NCBI GenBank assembly: GCA_029256665.1
Contig: JAQSXN010000323.1
Coordinates: 1-5,429, forward strand
DNA length: 5,429 nucleotides
Source of the DNA: Paenibacillus sp.
GTDB taxonomy: Bacteria > Bacillota > Bacilli > Paenibacillales > Paenibacillaceae
Direction of reading: 5' to 3'
The notes below the pieces were generated by a model. That model ran no database searches, was not told the origin of the DNA, and was given only the letters and a program-made list of their open reading frames with translations. Position 1 is the first letter of the stretch. Every line of letters starts with the position of its first letter. Positions 1 to 5,429 of this stretch are shown piece by piece. The position numbers and the translations under genes were made by a program.

Positions 1-33
1 ATGGACGGCGGAATGGTGCCAACGATATTCTAA
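1..33 (+). CDS. Possible C-terminal tail of an upstream gene (partial, 5' end outside window)
   Basis: The first reading frame is open from the window edge to a TAA at 31-33, giving ten residues that end in VPTIF. It is the only one of the three forward frames that stops before the terminator at 70-100; the other two run through the T tract. A + strand transcript must enter from the left for that terminator to make sense, so this frame is the best candidate for its last codons. Ten residues are too few to identify a family, and an upstream RNA gene or a longer 3' untranslated region is equally possible. Confidence 0.25.
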   Translation: MDGGMVPTIF

Positions 34-69
34 TGGCGACAAGAAAATCATCAACATGGAACGTTGGGC

Positions 70-100
70 AAAGCAACCTTTATCGGGTTGCTTTTTTTTT
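70..100 (+). terminator. Rho-independent terminator of the upstream transcript
   Basis: AAAGCAACC (70-78) pairs with GGTTGCTTT (86-94) to form a nine-pair perfect stem around a seven-base loop (TTTATCG). The T run continues to base 100. The T tract lies only on the + strand side, so it ends a left-to-right transcript entering the window. It insulates the hydrolase gene that follows. Confidence 0.88.
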
Positions 101-130
101 CATTTGGAGAATATTTCGCTTATTGCCGAT

Positions 131-158
131 TTGCTTCTTTTGCTAGCAGGAATATCCT
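131..158 (+). promoter_or_regulatory. Candidate sigma-A promoter of the hydrolase gene
   Basis: TTGCTT (131-136) and TATCCT (153-158) are separated by 16 bases and lie between the upstream terminator and the ribosome binding site, so a promoter is expected here. Each hexamer matches the consensus at four of six positions and the spacer is one base short of ideal. The assignment is plausible but weak. Confidence 0.3.
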
Positions 159-186
159 TGGTTTAAGTCGAATTTTGTCAAAAAAC

Positions 187-195
187 AAAGGAGGT
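187..195 (+). promoter_or_regulatory. Ribosome binding site of the hydrolase gene
   Basis: AAAGGAGGT is a near-perfect complement of the 16S rRNA 3' end. Eleven bases separate the final G of GGAGG from the ATG at 206, slightly longer than usual. No other ATG, GTG or TTG lies between, so this site fixes the start at 206. Confidence 0.8.
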
Positions 196-205
196 TCAAG
201 CGGGC

Positions 206-1231
206 ATGGAGCTTAAAGCTTATTTGCGGGGCTTGACGGAACGAGCGGCAATGGAGCGGGAAAGCAGGAAGGGCGGTATTGACGCTTCGCAGCGCGCGAT
301 CGAGCTCCGCGAAGCGTTTCGCCGGCTTTTGGGAAATTTTCAGGACCGGCTAGGCGAGACGACTTCGCCGAGACTGCTGGAGCATGTGCAATGCGACGGT
401 TATGTGAGAGAGCGGGTCGAGATTGATACGCTGGAAGGGCTGCGCATGGCGCTTTACGTGCTAATCCCGGACCGCTTGCCGTCAGGAGCTGCTCCCGCGG
501 TCATTGCCTGCCACGGTCATGGGTACGGAAGCCGCGAAATCGTGGGGCTTGAGCCGGACGGAAGCGATCGCGCCGGAGACCCGGGATTGCACAAGGATTT
601 TGCCGTGGCGCTGGTTAAGGAAGGTTATGTGGTTGCGGCGCCGGAGCTTATCGGATTTGGCGACCGTCGGCTGGAAGAAGACAAAGCAGCGTCTCCAGGC
701 AGGAGCTCGTGTACGTTGCTGGCGGCGCACCTGCTTATGACAGGCCGGACGGTCGCGGGGCTGCGCGTCCGCGAAACGATGCGCGTCGTCGATTATTTGC
801 AGGAGCGTCCCGAAATCGACCCGGGCAAGATCGGCATCATGGGCATTTCGGGAGGCGGATTGGTGGCAGGTTTCGCCGCGGCGCTGGATGAGCGCATCCG
901 GTGCGCCGTCGTGAGCGGCTATGCGAGCTTGTTCGAAGACAGCATTTTGGACCGCAATCATTGTCTGGATAACTACATTCCCGGCGTGCTTATGGAAACG
1001 GAGCTGCCGGAGCTGCTCGCGCTGATCGCCCCGCGGGGATTGTTCATCGAATCGGGATCGGAGGATCGCGTGTTCCCGCGGGGGCCTGCCGTACAAGCCT
1101 TTAAGGAACTGCAAGCCAAGTATGATTCGGCGGGAGCGGCGCATGCCGTAGAGGTCGATTATTTCGAAGGCGGACACGAAATACACGGAGCTCCCGCGTA
1201 CGAATGGCTGCGAAAGCAGTTGATGGATTGA
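206..1231 (+). CDS. Alpha/beta hydrolase, dienelactone hydrolase / acetyl-xylan-esterase-like family
   Basis: A 341-residue serine hydrolase, probably cytoplasmic because no signal peptide is seen. The oxyanion-side loop is HGHGYG (residues 103-108). The nucleophile elbow is G-I-S-G-G (213-217), with Ser215 as nucleophile after the strand KIGIMG. Asp287 in SEDRVFP is the likely acid and His324 in GGHEIH the likely base, so the triad is complete and in canonical order. The N-terminal ~85 residues form a charged helical extension and the first beta strands, as in Abhydrolase_7-type proteins, which are of similar length. Such enzymes hydrolyse carboxylic esters, often acetylated sugars or small xenobiotic esters; the substrate cannot be read from the sequence. 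The gene stands alone between two strong terminators, and the next gene is convergent. Overlapping frames on both strands are shadows. A peptidase of the S9 type is a less likely alternative, as there is no beta-propeller domain. Confidence 0.88.
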   Translation: MELKAYLRGLTERAAMERESRKGGIDASQRAIELREAFRRLLGNFQDRLGETTSPRLLEHVQCDGYVRERVEIDTLEGLRMALYVLIPDRLPSGAAPAVIACHGHGYGSREIVGLEPDGSDRAGDPGLHKDFAVALVKEGYVVAAPELIGFGDRRLEEDKAASPGRSSCTLLAAHLLMTGRTVAGLRVRETMRVVDYLQERPEIDPGKIGIMGISGGGLVAGFAAALDERIRCAVVSGYASLFEDSILDRNHCLDNYIPGVLMETELPELLALIAPRGLFIESGSEDRVFPRGPAVQAFKELQAKYDSAGAAHAVEVDYFEGGHEIHGAPAYEWLRKQLMD

Positions 1232-1255
1232 CAAGGATCGTCCAAATAATGTAAG

Positions 1256-1300
1256 AAGGTACCGCCCTCCGGGATATCGAGTGGGGCCGTACCTTTTTTT
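1256..1300 (+). terminator. Rho-independent terminator after the hydrolase, possibly bidirectional
   Basis: AAGGTACCGCCC (1256-1267) pairs with GGGCCGTACCTT (1284-1295) with one C/C mismatch (1263 against 1288), giving eleven pairs around a 16-base loop. Seven Ts follow (1294-1300), the first two of them in the stem. It sits 24 bases past the hydrolase stop. Read on the - strand, the same stem is followed by CTTACATTATTT, moderately T-rich, so it may also end the convergent aldo/keto reductase transcript, whose stop lies 28 bases away. The + direction is much the stronger. Confidence 0.9.
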
Positions 1301-1328
1301 GCTGGGATAGGCTGTTTGTCGTGAACCT

Positions 1329-2237
1329 TTATAAATGATCACCGTATACGTTCGCTTTGGTTGCCGATTGCAATGCTTCCCGCTCTTCGCCGGTCAGCGG
1401 GGGAGCGGAGGCGGCGGATACGTTGCGCGCCAACTGCCCGACGCTGCTCGCTCCGGTTAAGACGATTTGGACGGATGGGTCGCTTAGCACATACTGAATC
1501 GCTGCTTCTCCCAGTGTCCGATTGTTGCCCGTTAGCATCATTAGCCGATCGTGCACGACAGGCAGTTCCTCGGGCGAATAGTCCAAATAACTACGTCCCG
1601 CCTTGGCTCGTCCCGTTTCCGTCAGGATGCCGCCCGCTAGAGGACCTCGCGCGATCAGGCCGATTTCCTTCTCCAGAAGAAGAGGCAGCGTCGTTTGCTC
1701 CGGACGACGATCCAATAGACTATATTGGCTCATAAGACTAATGATGCCGGAACGATGCGCATATTCCCTGATGACGTTGGGGCGGATGGAAGAGATTCCA
1801 TAATGGCGGATTAAGCCTTCCTGCTTCAATTGCTCGAACGCTTCAATCGATTCGTCGATGGGATCGTCAATCGTGCCGCCATGCAGCTGGTAGAGGTCGA
1901 TATAATCGGTGCCCAGTCTTCGCAGACTATCTTTGACGGCAGACAGGATGTAGGCCTTGGATGGATCCCACGTCAAGCCGTCCTTGCCGGGAACTCGGCG
2001 GTTCCCGACCTTCGTCGCTACGACAACCTTTTCCCGCCTTCCTCGGATCGCCTTGCCGACCAATTCTTCGTTGCGGCCCGCGTCGTACAAATCCGCCGTA
2101 TCGAGGAAGTTGACGCCGAGCTCCAGCGCCTGATGGATAATGGCAATCGCCGCGTTCTCTTCGGTGCCAAGCGACATGCAGCCGAGTCCGATCTTGCTGA
2201 CCTGCAGATCCGAACGTCCTAGCCGAATATAGTTCAT
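1329..2237 (-). CDS. yqkF: Aldo/keto reductase, YqkF-like NADP(H)-dependent oxidoreductase
   Basis: A complete 302-residue single-domain aldo/keto reductase with the (beta/alpha)8 fold expected at this length. The catalytic tetrad is intact: Asp46 and Tyr51 in FLDTADLYDAGRNEE, Lys76 in VVVATKVG and His119 in YIDLYQLHGG. The C-terminal cofactor-phosphate segment is present (TGASSVGQLARN, residues 261-272), pointing to NADPH. Family members reduce aldehydes and ketones to alcohols in the cytoplasm; the physiological substrate is unknown. The phrases GLGCMSLGTE, DPSKAYI, YGISSIRPNVI and SLLDRRPE closely recall B. subtilis YqkF, so the symbol is assigned by remembered resemblance and not by alignment. 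The ATG at 2237 has an ideal ribosome binding site six bases upstream. The gene converges on the hydrolase and diverges from the SDR gene. No frameshift or missing residue is seen. Confidence 0.93.
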   Translation of the reverse strand: MNYIRLGRSDLQVSKIGLGCMSLGTEENAAIAIIHQALELGVNFLDTADLYDAGRNEELVGKAIRGRREKVVVATKVGNRRVPGKDGLTWDPSKAYILSAVKDSLRRLGTDYIDLYQLHGGTIDDPIDESIEAFEQLKQEGLIRHYGISSIRPNVIREYAHRSGIISLMSQYSLLDRRPEQTTLPLLLEKEIGLIARGPLAGGILTETGRAKAGRSYLDYSPEELPVVHDRLMMLTGNNRTLGEAAIQYVLSDPSVQIVLTGASSVGQLARNVSAASAPPLTGEEREALQSATKANVYGDHL

Positions 2238-2243
2238 CTGTTG

Positions 2244-2252
2244 TCCTCCTTA
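2244..2252 (-). promoter_or_regulatory. Ribosome binding site of the aldo/keto reductase gene
   Basis: On the - strand this reads TAAGGAGGA, essentially the full anti-Shine-Dalgarno complement. Six bases separate it from the ATG at 2237-2235, which confirms that start. Confidence 0.88.
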
Positions 2253-2274
2253 GGGATCGGGGTCTCTACCAGCC

Positions 2275-2303
2275 AGTATGGTGTATCGCCGCAGACATTG
2301 CAA
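2275..2303 (-). promoter_or_regulatory. Candidate sigma-A promoter of the aldo/keto reductase gene
   Basis: On the - strand TTGCAA (2303-2298) and CATACT (2280-2275) are separated by exactly 17 bases, each matching consensus at four of six positions. This would place transcription start near 2268, leaving a leader of about 30 bases that contains the ribosome binding site. TTGCAA is self-complementary. Position and spacing are good, but hexamer quality is only moderate. Confidence 0.45.
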
Positions 2304-2481
2304 CTTTGCGCTATACAGTTCGGAGCATGAAAAGGAATTGCAGTAACGCTGGAGAGGTCTGTTTAGCAATGTGGGCGCGTATACCAAGATGATGAGGAAG
2401 TTCCAAGAAGAGGGGGGGTTCGAGGGGCGTCGAAATCAATCAAATCGCGCAATCGGAGGCAAACTCAACTGATTTTGAGGG

Positions 2482-2491
2482 AAGAAGGTGG
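2482..2491 (+). promoter_or_regulatory. Ribosome binding site deciding the TTG start of the SDR gene
   Basis: AAGAAGGTGG matches the ideal AAGGAGGTGA at eight of ten positions. The usual spacing (about seven bases after the core GG) falls on the TTG at 2496. The in-frame ATG at 2505 would be 16 bases from the core. The upstream TTG at 2475 has only a GGAGG at 2455-2459, 15 bases away. The 2496 TTG is therefore the best-supported start. Confidence 0.65.
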
Positions 2492-2495
2492 TCGC

Positions 2496-3527
2496 TTGAA
2501 GTTTATGGCAGGTCAATTTATCGCATGGATTGTTTTAAACGCGCTAATGTATGTTTACGATATTTGGTTGCTCGTTTTCATCGTTACCAACGCCGAAGGG
2601 TTGAACGAAATCGGCCGGATGGGTTACCACGCCTTCGTTTGGTTCGGTCTGCTCGTCATTTGTATTGTCGGAACGACGCGTATCGTGACCTGGTACAGAC
2701 AAGGGAAATTCCATAGGCATGAGCGTGACGACTTGCAACAAATGAATGATCGAACCGTAATGTTAGGAGATGGCGATCTCAGCATTAGAGGTCATTTTAT
2801 CATAACCGGCACTTCGAGAGGCATCGGCGAACAATTAGCCATTGAGCTGCTTCGGCAAGGCTACCATGTATACGGCATTTCACGCAGGGAAGCGGAATCT
2901 CTTCGCGAGCATGATCGATATATACATATATCCTTCGATTTATCCGTTACGGATAAAATCGATCCCTTGCTTCGCGACATCATCGAGAGAATTCCGACTG
3001 ACGACGCGGACATGATCTGTCTCGTCAACAATGCGGCCATGCTCGAACCGCTAAGCGCCATCGATCATTGCAGTCCCGAGGAAATACTTCGGCCAATCCA
3101 GATTAATTTGACTGCTCCGATTACGTTGACTTCAACTTTTATTAAGCTTACTGAAAACATAGAAGCAAGACGGAAGGTCGTTAACGTGACATCGGCCTCC
3201 GCCAATATGCCAGCGGCATCGATGAGTTTGTACTGCAGCTCCAAGGCGGGCATGAACAGCTTTACGAAGAGCGTGGGATTGGAGCAGGCAGGCCGAACCA
3301 ATCCGGTAGAAATTATCGCGTACGATCCCGGCATGATCGACACGGACATGCAGCGAACGGCAAGAGAACAAGACGAACGTCAATTTGATCTGGCGCTTTT
3401 TTTCCGGGAAGCGCACGAAACCGGGCAATTGCAGACGGCGGAGGAAGCCGCGCGTAGGCTGCTGAACGCGATACGGAAGAGGATACAGCCGGGCAGCTTG
3501 GTTTGTAATGAGGATTTTAAGGACTAA
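2496..3527 (+). CDS. Membrane-anchored short-chain dehydrogenase/reductase (SDR), YueD/sepiapterin-reductase-like
   Basis: A 343-residue protein from a TTG start. Residues about 6-32 and 44-66 are two hydrophobic segments joined by a short loop and followed by a basic stretch (YRQGKFHRHER). This predicts a membrane hairpin with both ends in the cytoplasm. A polar linker leads to a classical SDR domain from about residue 99: cofactor motif TGTSRGIG (104-111), NNAA (178-181), Asn204, Ser233, Tyr246 and Lys250 in YCSSKAG, and DPG (277-279). Arg108 and Arg130-Arg131 after the second strand favour NADP(H). The segments VVNVTSASA, YCSSKAGMNSFTKS and PGMIDTDMQ recall B. subtilis YueD (benzil reductase) and sepiapterin reductases, which reduce carbonyl or diketo groups and normally begin at the cofactor motif. 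The ~100-residue membrane extension is therefore unusual. G+C is lower than in the neighbours. No terminator follows, so read-through into the next two genes is possible. The substrate is unknown. Confidence 0.88.
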   Translation: MKFMAGQFIAWIVLNALMYVYDIWLLVFIVTNAEGLNEIGRMGYHAFVWFGLLVICIVGTTRIVTWYRQGKFHRHERDDLQQMNDRTVMLGDGDLSIRGHFIITGTSRGIGEQLAIELLRQGYHVYGISRREAESLREHDRYIHISFDLSVTDKIDPLLRDIIERIPTDDADMICLVNNAAMLEPLSAIDHCSPEEILRPIQINLTAPITLTSTFIKLTENIEARRKVVNVTSASANMPAASMSLYCSSKAGMNSFTKSVGLEQAGRTNPVEIIAYDPGMIDTDMQRTAREQDERQFDLALFFREAHETGQLQTAEEAARRLLNAIRKRIQPGSLVCNEDFKD

Positions 3528-3687
3528 TGAAGCCATGCCAACCTCAGCGCCGACGCGCGATGATACCATCCTATCACCGAAATGTGAGGGTTCCGTCAGC
3601 GTGCAAAGCTTTTCATCCACCCGCCAATGGGTTACCATCAAGGGGAGGACAAGACCAATATTCCGTGGCGGAAGGCCACATCTTGAT

Positions 3688-3695
3688 CGGAGGAG
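3688..3695 (+). promoter_or_regulatory. Ribosome binding site deciding the start of the FHA-winged-helix gene
   Basis: CGGAGGAG with GGAGG at 3689-3693 lies nine bases before the ATG at 3703. It supports that start over the in-frame ATG at 3508, which overlaps the SDR gene and would add an Arg-rich, domain-free 65-residue leader. A small GTGGC/GCCAC hairpin (3665-3679) sits nine bases upstream of the site; its role, if any, is unknown. Confidence 0.8.
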
Positions 3696-3702
3696 ACGAA
3701 CC

Positions 3703-4401
3703 ATGGACAATTTCGCATGCTTGTATGTCATTCGCGGCGAGCCGTTCCCGTCGGGCACCTGCGTGAACCTGAACGAAGCCGAGACCGTTGTCGGCCGGGT
3801 ATCGCATCAGTTGACGCCGGATGTCGCGTTTACGAACGCGTTTGTGTCCCGGCAGCATTTTGTCATCCGCAAGGAGCGGGATCAAGCCGTCTTGTACGAC
3901 ATGGGCAGCTTGCACGGAACGGAGATCAACGGCGAGCGGGTAAAGCCGCATAAGCCTTATGTGCTGAACAATTTCGATATTATCAAGCTGGCCAAAGGGA
4001 TGACCGTCCTGCATTTCTCTTATTTGCACGCCGACCAGACGCTGGATATCGAGCCGCTTAGCATAACGCGAAGGTTGCAGACCGTGGAGCTGGCGCTGAC
4101 GATCCATTGGGAAAAGAGAGAGTGCGTGGTGGACGGCAAACGAATCCCCATGTCCGAGAAAGAATATCTATTGATCCGGGTGCTGCACGAGAACGCGAAC
4201 CGGCTGGTACCCATCGACGTGATCAAGTCCAGCGTATGGCCGGAGAGGAATATGGAAGATGCCGGCGTCCCGAACGTGTCGGTCGACGAATTAAACGCTT
4301 TGATCTACCGTCTAAGGAAGAAGTACGGCAAAGACACCTTCATGATTAGCGCCGTGCGCGGCAGCGGGTACGTTCTCGAGTCCGAACTGAAATCGTCCTA
4401 A
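3703..4401 (+). CDS. FHA domain - OmpR/PhoB-type winged-helix transcriptional regulator
   Basis: A 232-residue soluble protein with two domains. Residues about 8-108 form a forkhead-associated domain with the phosphothreonine-binding signatures Gly31-Arg32, Ser49-Arg50-x-His52 and GSLHGTEING (68-77); His71 stands where Asn is most common. Residues about 130-228 resemble the OmpR/PhoB C-terminal DNA-binding domain: MSEKEYLLIRVL, a recognition helix in DELNALIYRLRKKYG (195-209), and the wing AVRGSGYVL. There is no receiver domain or aspartate phosphoacceptor, so the signal is probably a phosphothreonine on a partner protein made by a Ser/Thr kinase, or self-association. EmbR of mycobacteria combines the same two functions in the reverse order. 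The MurA-like gene starts 18 bases after its stop, implying co-transcription and a role in envelope or precursor control, which is inference. A clear promoter was not found in the 175 bases upstream. Confidence 0.86.
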   Translation: MDNFACLYVIRGEPFPSGTCVNLNEAETVVGRVSHQLTPDVAFTNAFVSRQHFVIRKERDQAVLYDMGSLHGTEINGERVKPHKPYVLNNFDIIKLAKGMTVLHFSYLHADQTLDIEPLSITRRLQTVELALTIHWEKRECVVDGKRIPMSEKEYLLIRVLHENANRLVPIDVIKSSVWPERNMEDAGVPNVSVDELNALIYRLRKKYGKDTFMISAVRGSGYVLESELKSS

Positions 4402-4419
4402 CGAAAGCGGGAATGTTCA

Positions 4420-5429
4420 ATGAAATATATACAAACCGATTGTTCCGGCCCTCTTAAAGGGACCGTTCATATACCGGGGGCCAAAAACAGCTCCCTCGCC
4501 ATTCTTGCCGCGGCATGTCTCGCGGACGACATCGTTACGCTTGAGGGCATTCCGCCCATTGACGACGTTCGCGTTATCGCGAGCATCAGCCGCGAGATTG
4601 GCGCGGACTTCAAGCGGGAGAACGGACAAATCATCATCGATCCCCGTTGGATTCATAGCGCGGAGATCGCGCCGTCCAAGGCGTCAAGCTACCGAGCTTC
4701 TTATTATTACGCGGGAGCCCTGCTATCCAAATTCGGCAAAGTCGCGATCGGCTATCCGGGAGGCGACGATTTCGTCTCCAGGCCGATCGATCAACATATC
4801 AAGGCGTTTCAAGCGCTTGGCGCGCAGGTTCGATTCTACAAGGATTACTACGAAGTGGAAGCGGCCGAGCTGAAGGGCGCCAATATCTACTTCGACACCG
4901 TAACGTCCGGCGCGACGATAAACGCGATGCTGGCCGCGGCGAGGGCCAAGGGGAGAACGCACTTGCATAATGCGGCCCGTGATCCCGAGGTGGTGGATAC
5001 GGCCGCGTTCCTGAACAGGCTCGGCGCCAAAATATACGGAGCGGGAACCGATCGCATCCGGATCGACGGCGTTCCATATTTGAACGGAGGATCGCATGCG
5101 GTTATCCCGGACCGGCTGATCGCCGGCGCCTTCCTGATGGCAGCCGGTCTGCGCGGCGGGCAGGTTACCGTCATGAACGTCATCCCCGAGCATCTGGGCT
5201 CCTGTCTTGCCAAGCTGGAGGAAGTAGGTCTATACATCGAGCGCGGCGACCAGCACATCACGGCATACGGCACCGGCACGCTCCGGGCGACGCGGGTAAG
5301 AACGGGCATGTATCCCGGTTTCGCCACCGACCTGCAGCAGCCGATGACCGCCCTTCTACTGCAGGCCGGAGGGAAAAGCATTATGACCGACCGCGTCTAT
5401 CCCGGCCGATTCGCGCATGTGCCTCAGCT
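4420..5429 (+). CDS. murA: MurA-type UDP-N-acetylglucosamine 1-carboxyvinyltransferase paralogue, Cys-to-Asp active site (3' truncated)
   Basis: 336 codons are present. MurA proteins are about 420 residues, so roughly 80 C-terminal residues lie beyond the window. MurA transfers enolpyruvate from PEP to UDP-GlcNAc, the first committed step of peptidoglycan synthesis, in the cytoplasm. Against E. coli MurA from memory, these are kept: Lys22-Asn23 (GAKNS), Arg92 (YRAS), Arg121 (SRPID), Gly164 (TSGAT), NAARDPEVVDTA (184-195), Asp304 (ATDLQ) and Arg330 (GRFAHV). The loop residue equivalent to Cys115, the fosfomycin target, is Asp116 (PGGDDF). The usual Glu-Asn before RFMHV is Pro-Gly here, and Glu188 is Asp. 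These changes suggest a divergent paralogue and not the main housekeeping copy; an enolpyruvyl transferase acting on another UDP-sugar or nucleotide is possible. ATG 4420 is preceded by a weak site (AAAGCGGGA, 4404-4412); the ATG at 4413 is out of frame and stops early. Probably in an operon with the FHA regulator. Confidence 0.88.
   Translation, partial: MKYIQTDCSGPLKGTVHIPGAKNSSLAILAAACLADDIVTLEGIPPIDDVRVIASISREIGADFKRENGQIIIDPRWIHSAEIAPSKASSYRASYYYAGALLSKFGKVAIGYPGGDDFVSRPIDQHIKAFQALGAQVRFYKDYYEVEAAELKGANIYFDTVTSGATINAMLAAARAKGRTHLHNAARDPEVVDTAAFLNRLGAKIYGAGTDRIRIDGVPYLNGGSHAVIPDRLIAGAFLMAAGLRGGQVTVMNVIPEHLGSCLAKLEEVGLYIERGDQHITAYGTGTLRATRVRTGMYPGFATDLQQPMTALLLQAGGKSIMTDRVYPGRFAHVPQ

Noticed and set aside
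482..1342. 286-codon open frame on the - strand antisense to the hydrolase
   Set aside because: It has no recognisable domain, is rich in Arg/His/Gln as expected of an antisense shadow in G+C-rich DNA, runs through the terminator hairpin and overlaps the end of the aldo/keto reductase. The + strand frame has a full catalytic triad.
2338..2367. TTGCAG with TTTAGC as a promoter for the SDR gene
   Set aside because: The -10 matches at only three of six positions and the spacing is 18 bases, so the evidence is insufficient.
2765..2786. Internal start (AGGAG then ATT 2784) that would give a stand-alone SDR domain
   Set aside because: The spacing is 14 bases and ATT is a very rare start; the frame is continuous with the membrane segments, so a fusion is simpler.
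2915..2931. Near-palindromic alternating AT stretch (GATATATACATATATC)
   Set aside because: It lies within the SDR coding sequence and encodes an ordinary strand segment, with no partner element.
3611..3638. TTTCAT - 16 bases - TACCAT as a promoter for the FHA regulator
   Set aside because: The -35 matches consensus at only three of six positions and the spacer is short, so it is not better than chance.
3508..3702. N-terminal extension of the FHA regulator from ATG 3508
   Set aside because: It would overlap the SDR gene by 20 bases, has no ribosome binding site at the right place and encodes an Arg-rich stretch without a domain. ATG 3703 has a strong site and begins just before the FHA domain.
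3132..3758. 208-codon open frame on the - strand across the SDR and the following gap
   Set aside because: No domain or plausible composition is seen, and it is antisense to the conserved SDR catalytic region.
4723..5381. Long - strand open frames (up to 164 codons) antisense to the MurA-like gene
   Set aside because: They are shadows of a G+C-rich coding region; the + strand carries the conserved MurA motifs.

Overview
The window looks like chromosomal DNA from a spore-forming-type Firmicute, most likely Paenibacillaceae (Paenibacillus or Cohnella). The reasons are strong AGGAGG-type ribosome binding sites, intrinsic terminators with long T runs, a TTG start, moderately high G+C, and two oxidoreductases that resemble Bacillus subtilis YqkF and YueD. 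The lineage is inferred from style and remembered family resemblance, not from a search.

Layout, left to right. Bases 1-33 may be the tail of an upstream + strand gene, followed by a clear terminator (70-100). A single-gene unit follows (206-1231, +): a serine alpha/beta hydrolase of the dienelactone hydrolase / acetyl-xylan-esterase-like type with an intact Ser-Asp-His triad, closed by a second strong terminator (1256-1300). Convergent to it is an aldo/keto reductase (1329-2237, -) with a complete Asp-Tyr-Lys-His tetrad, its own plausible promoter and a perfect ribosome binding site. Across a 258-base intergenic region lies a divergently transcribed short-chain dehydrogenase (2496-3527, +). 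It is unusual in carrying about 100 extra N-terminal residues with two predicted membrane helices. A 175-base gap then leads to two closely spaced + strand genes: an FHA-winged-helix regulator (3703-4401) and, 18 bases later, a MurA-type enolpyruvyl transferase (4420 to the window end, truncated there) whose active-site cysteine is replaced by aspartate.

How they may work together. The hydrolase and the aldo/keto reductase look like independent housekeeping or detoxification enzymes. The 3' part is the most interesting: a putative phosphothreonine-reading DNA-binding protein next to a divergent, predicted fosfomycin-insensitive MurA paralogue suggests a small module linking a Ser/Thr kinase signal to cell-wall precursor supply or to another enolpyruvyl transfer reaction. 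No terminator is visible between the membrane-anchored SDR and the regulator, so the SDR could be part of the same transcript. The SDR gene is visibly richer in A+T than its neighbours. No tRNA, rRNA, CRISPR, insertion sequence or prophage signal was found.
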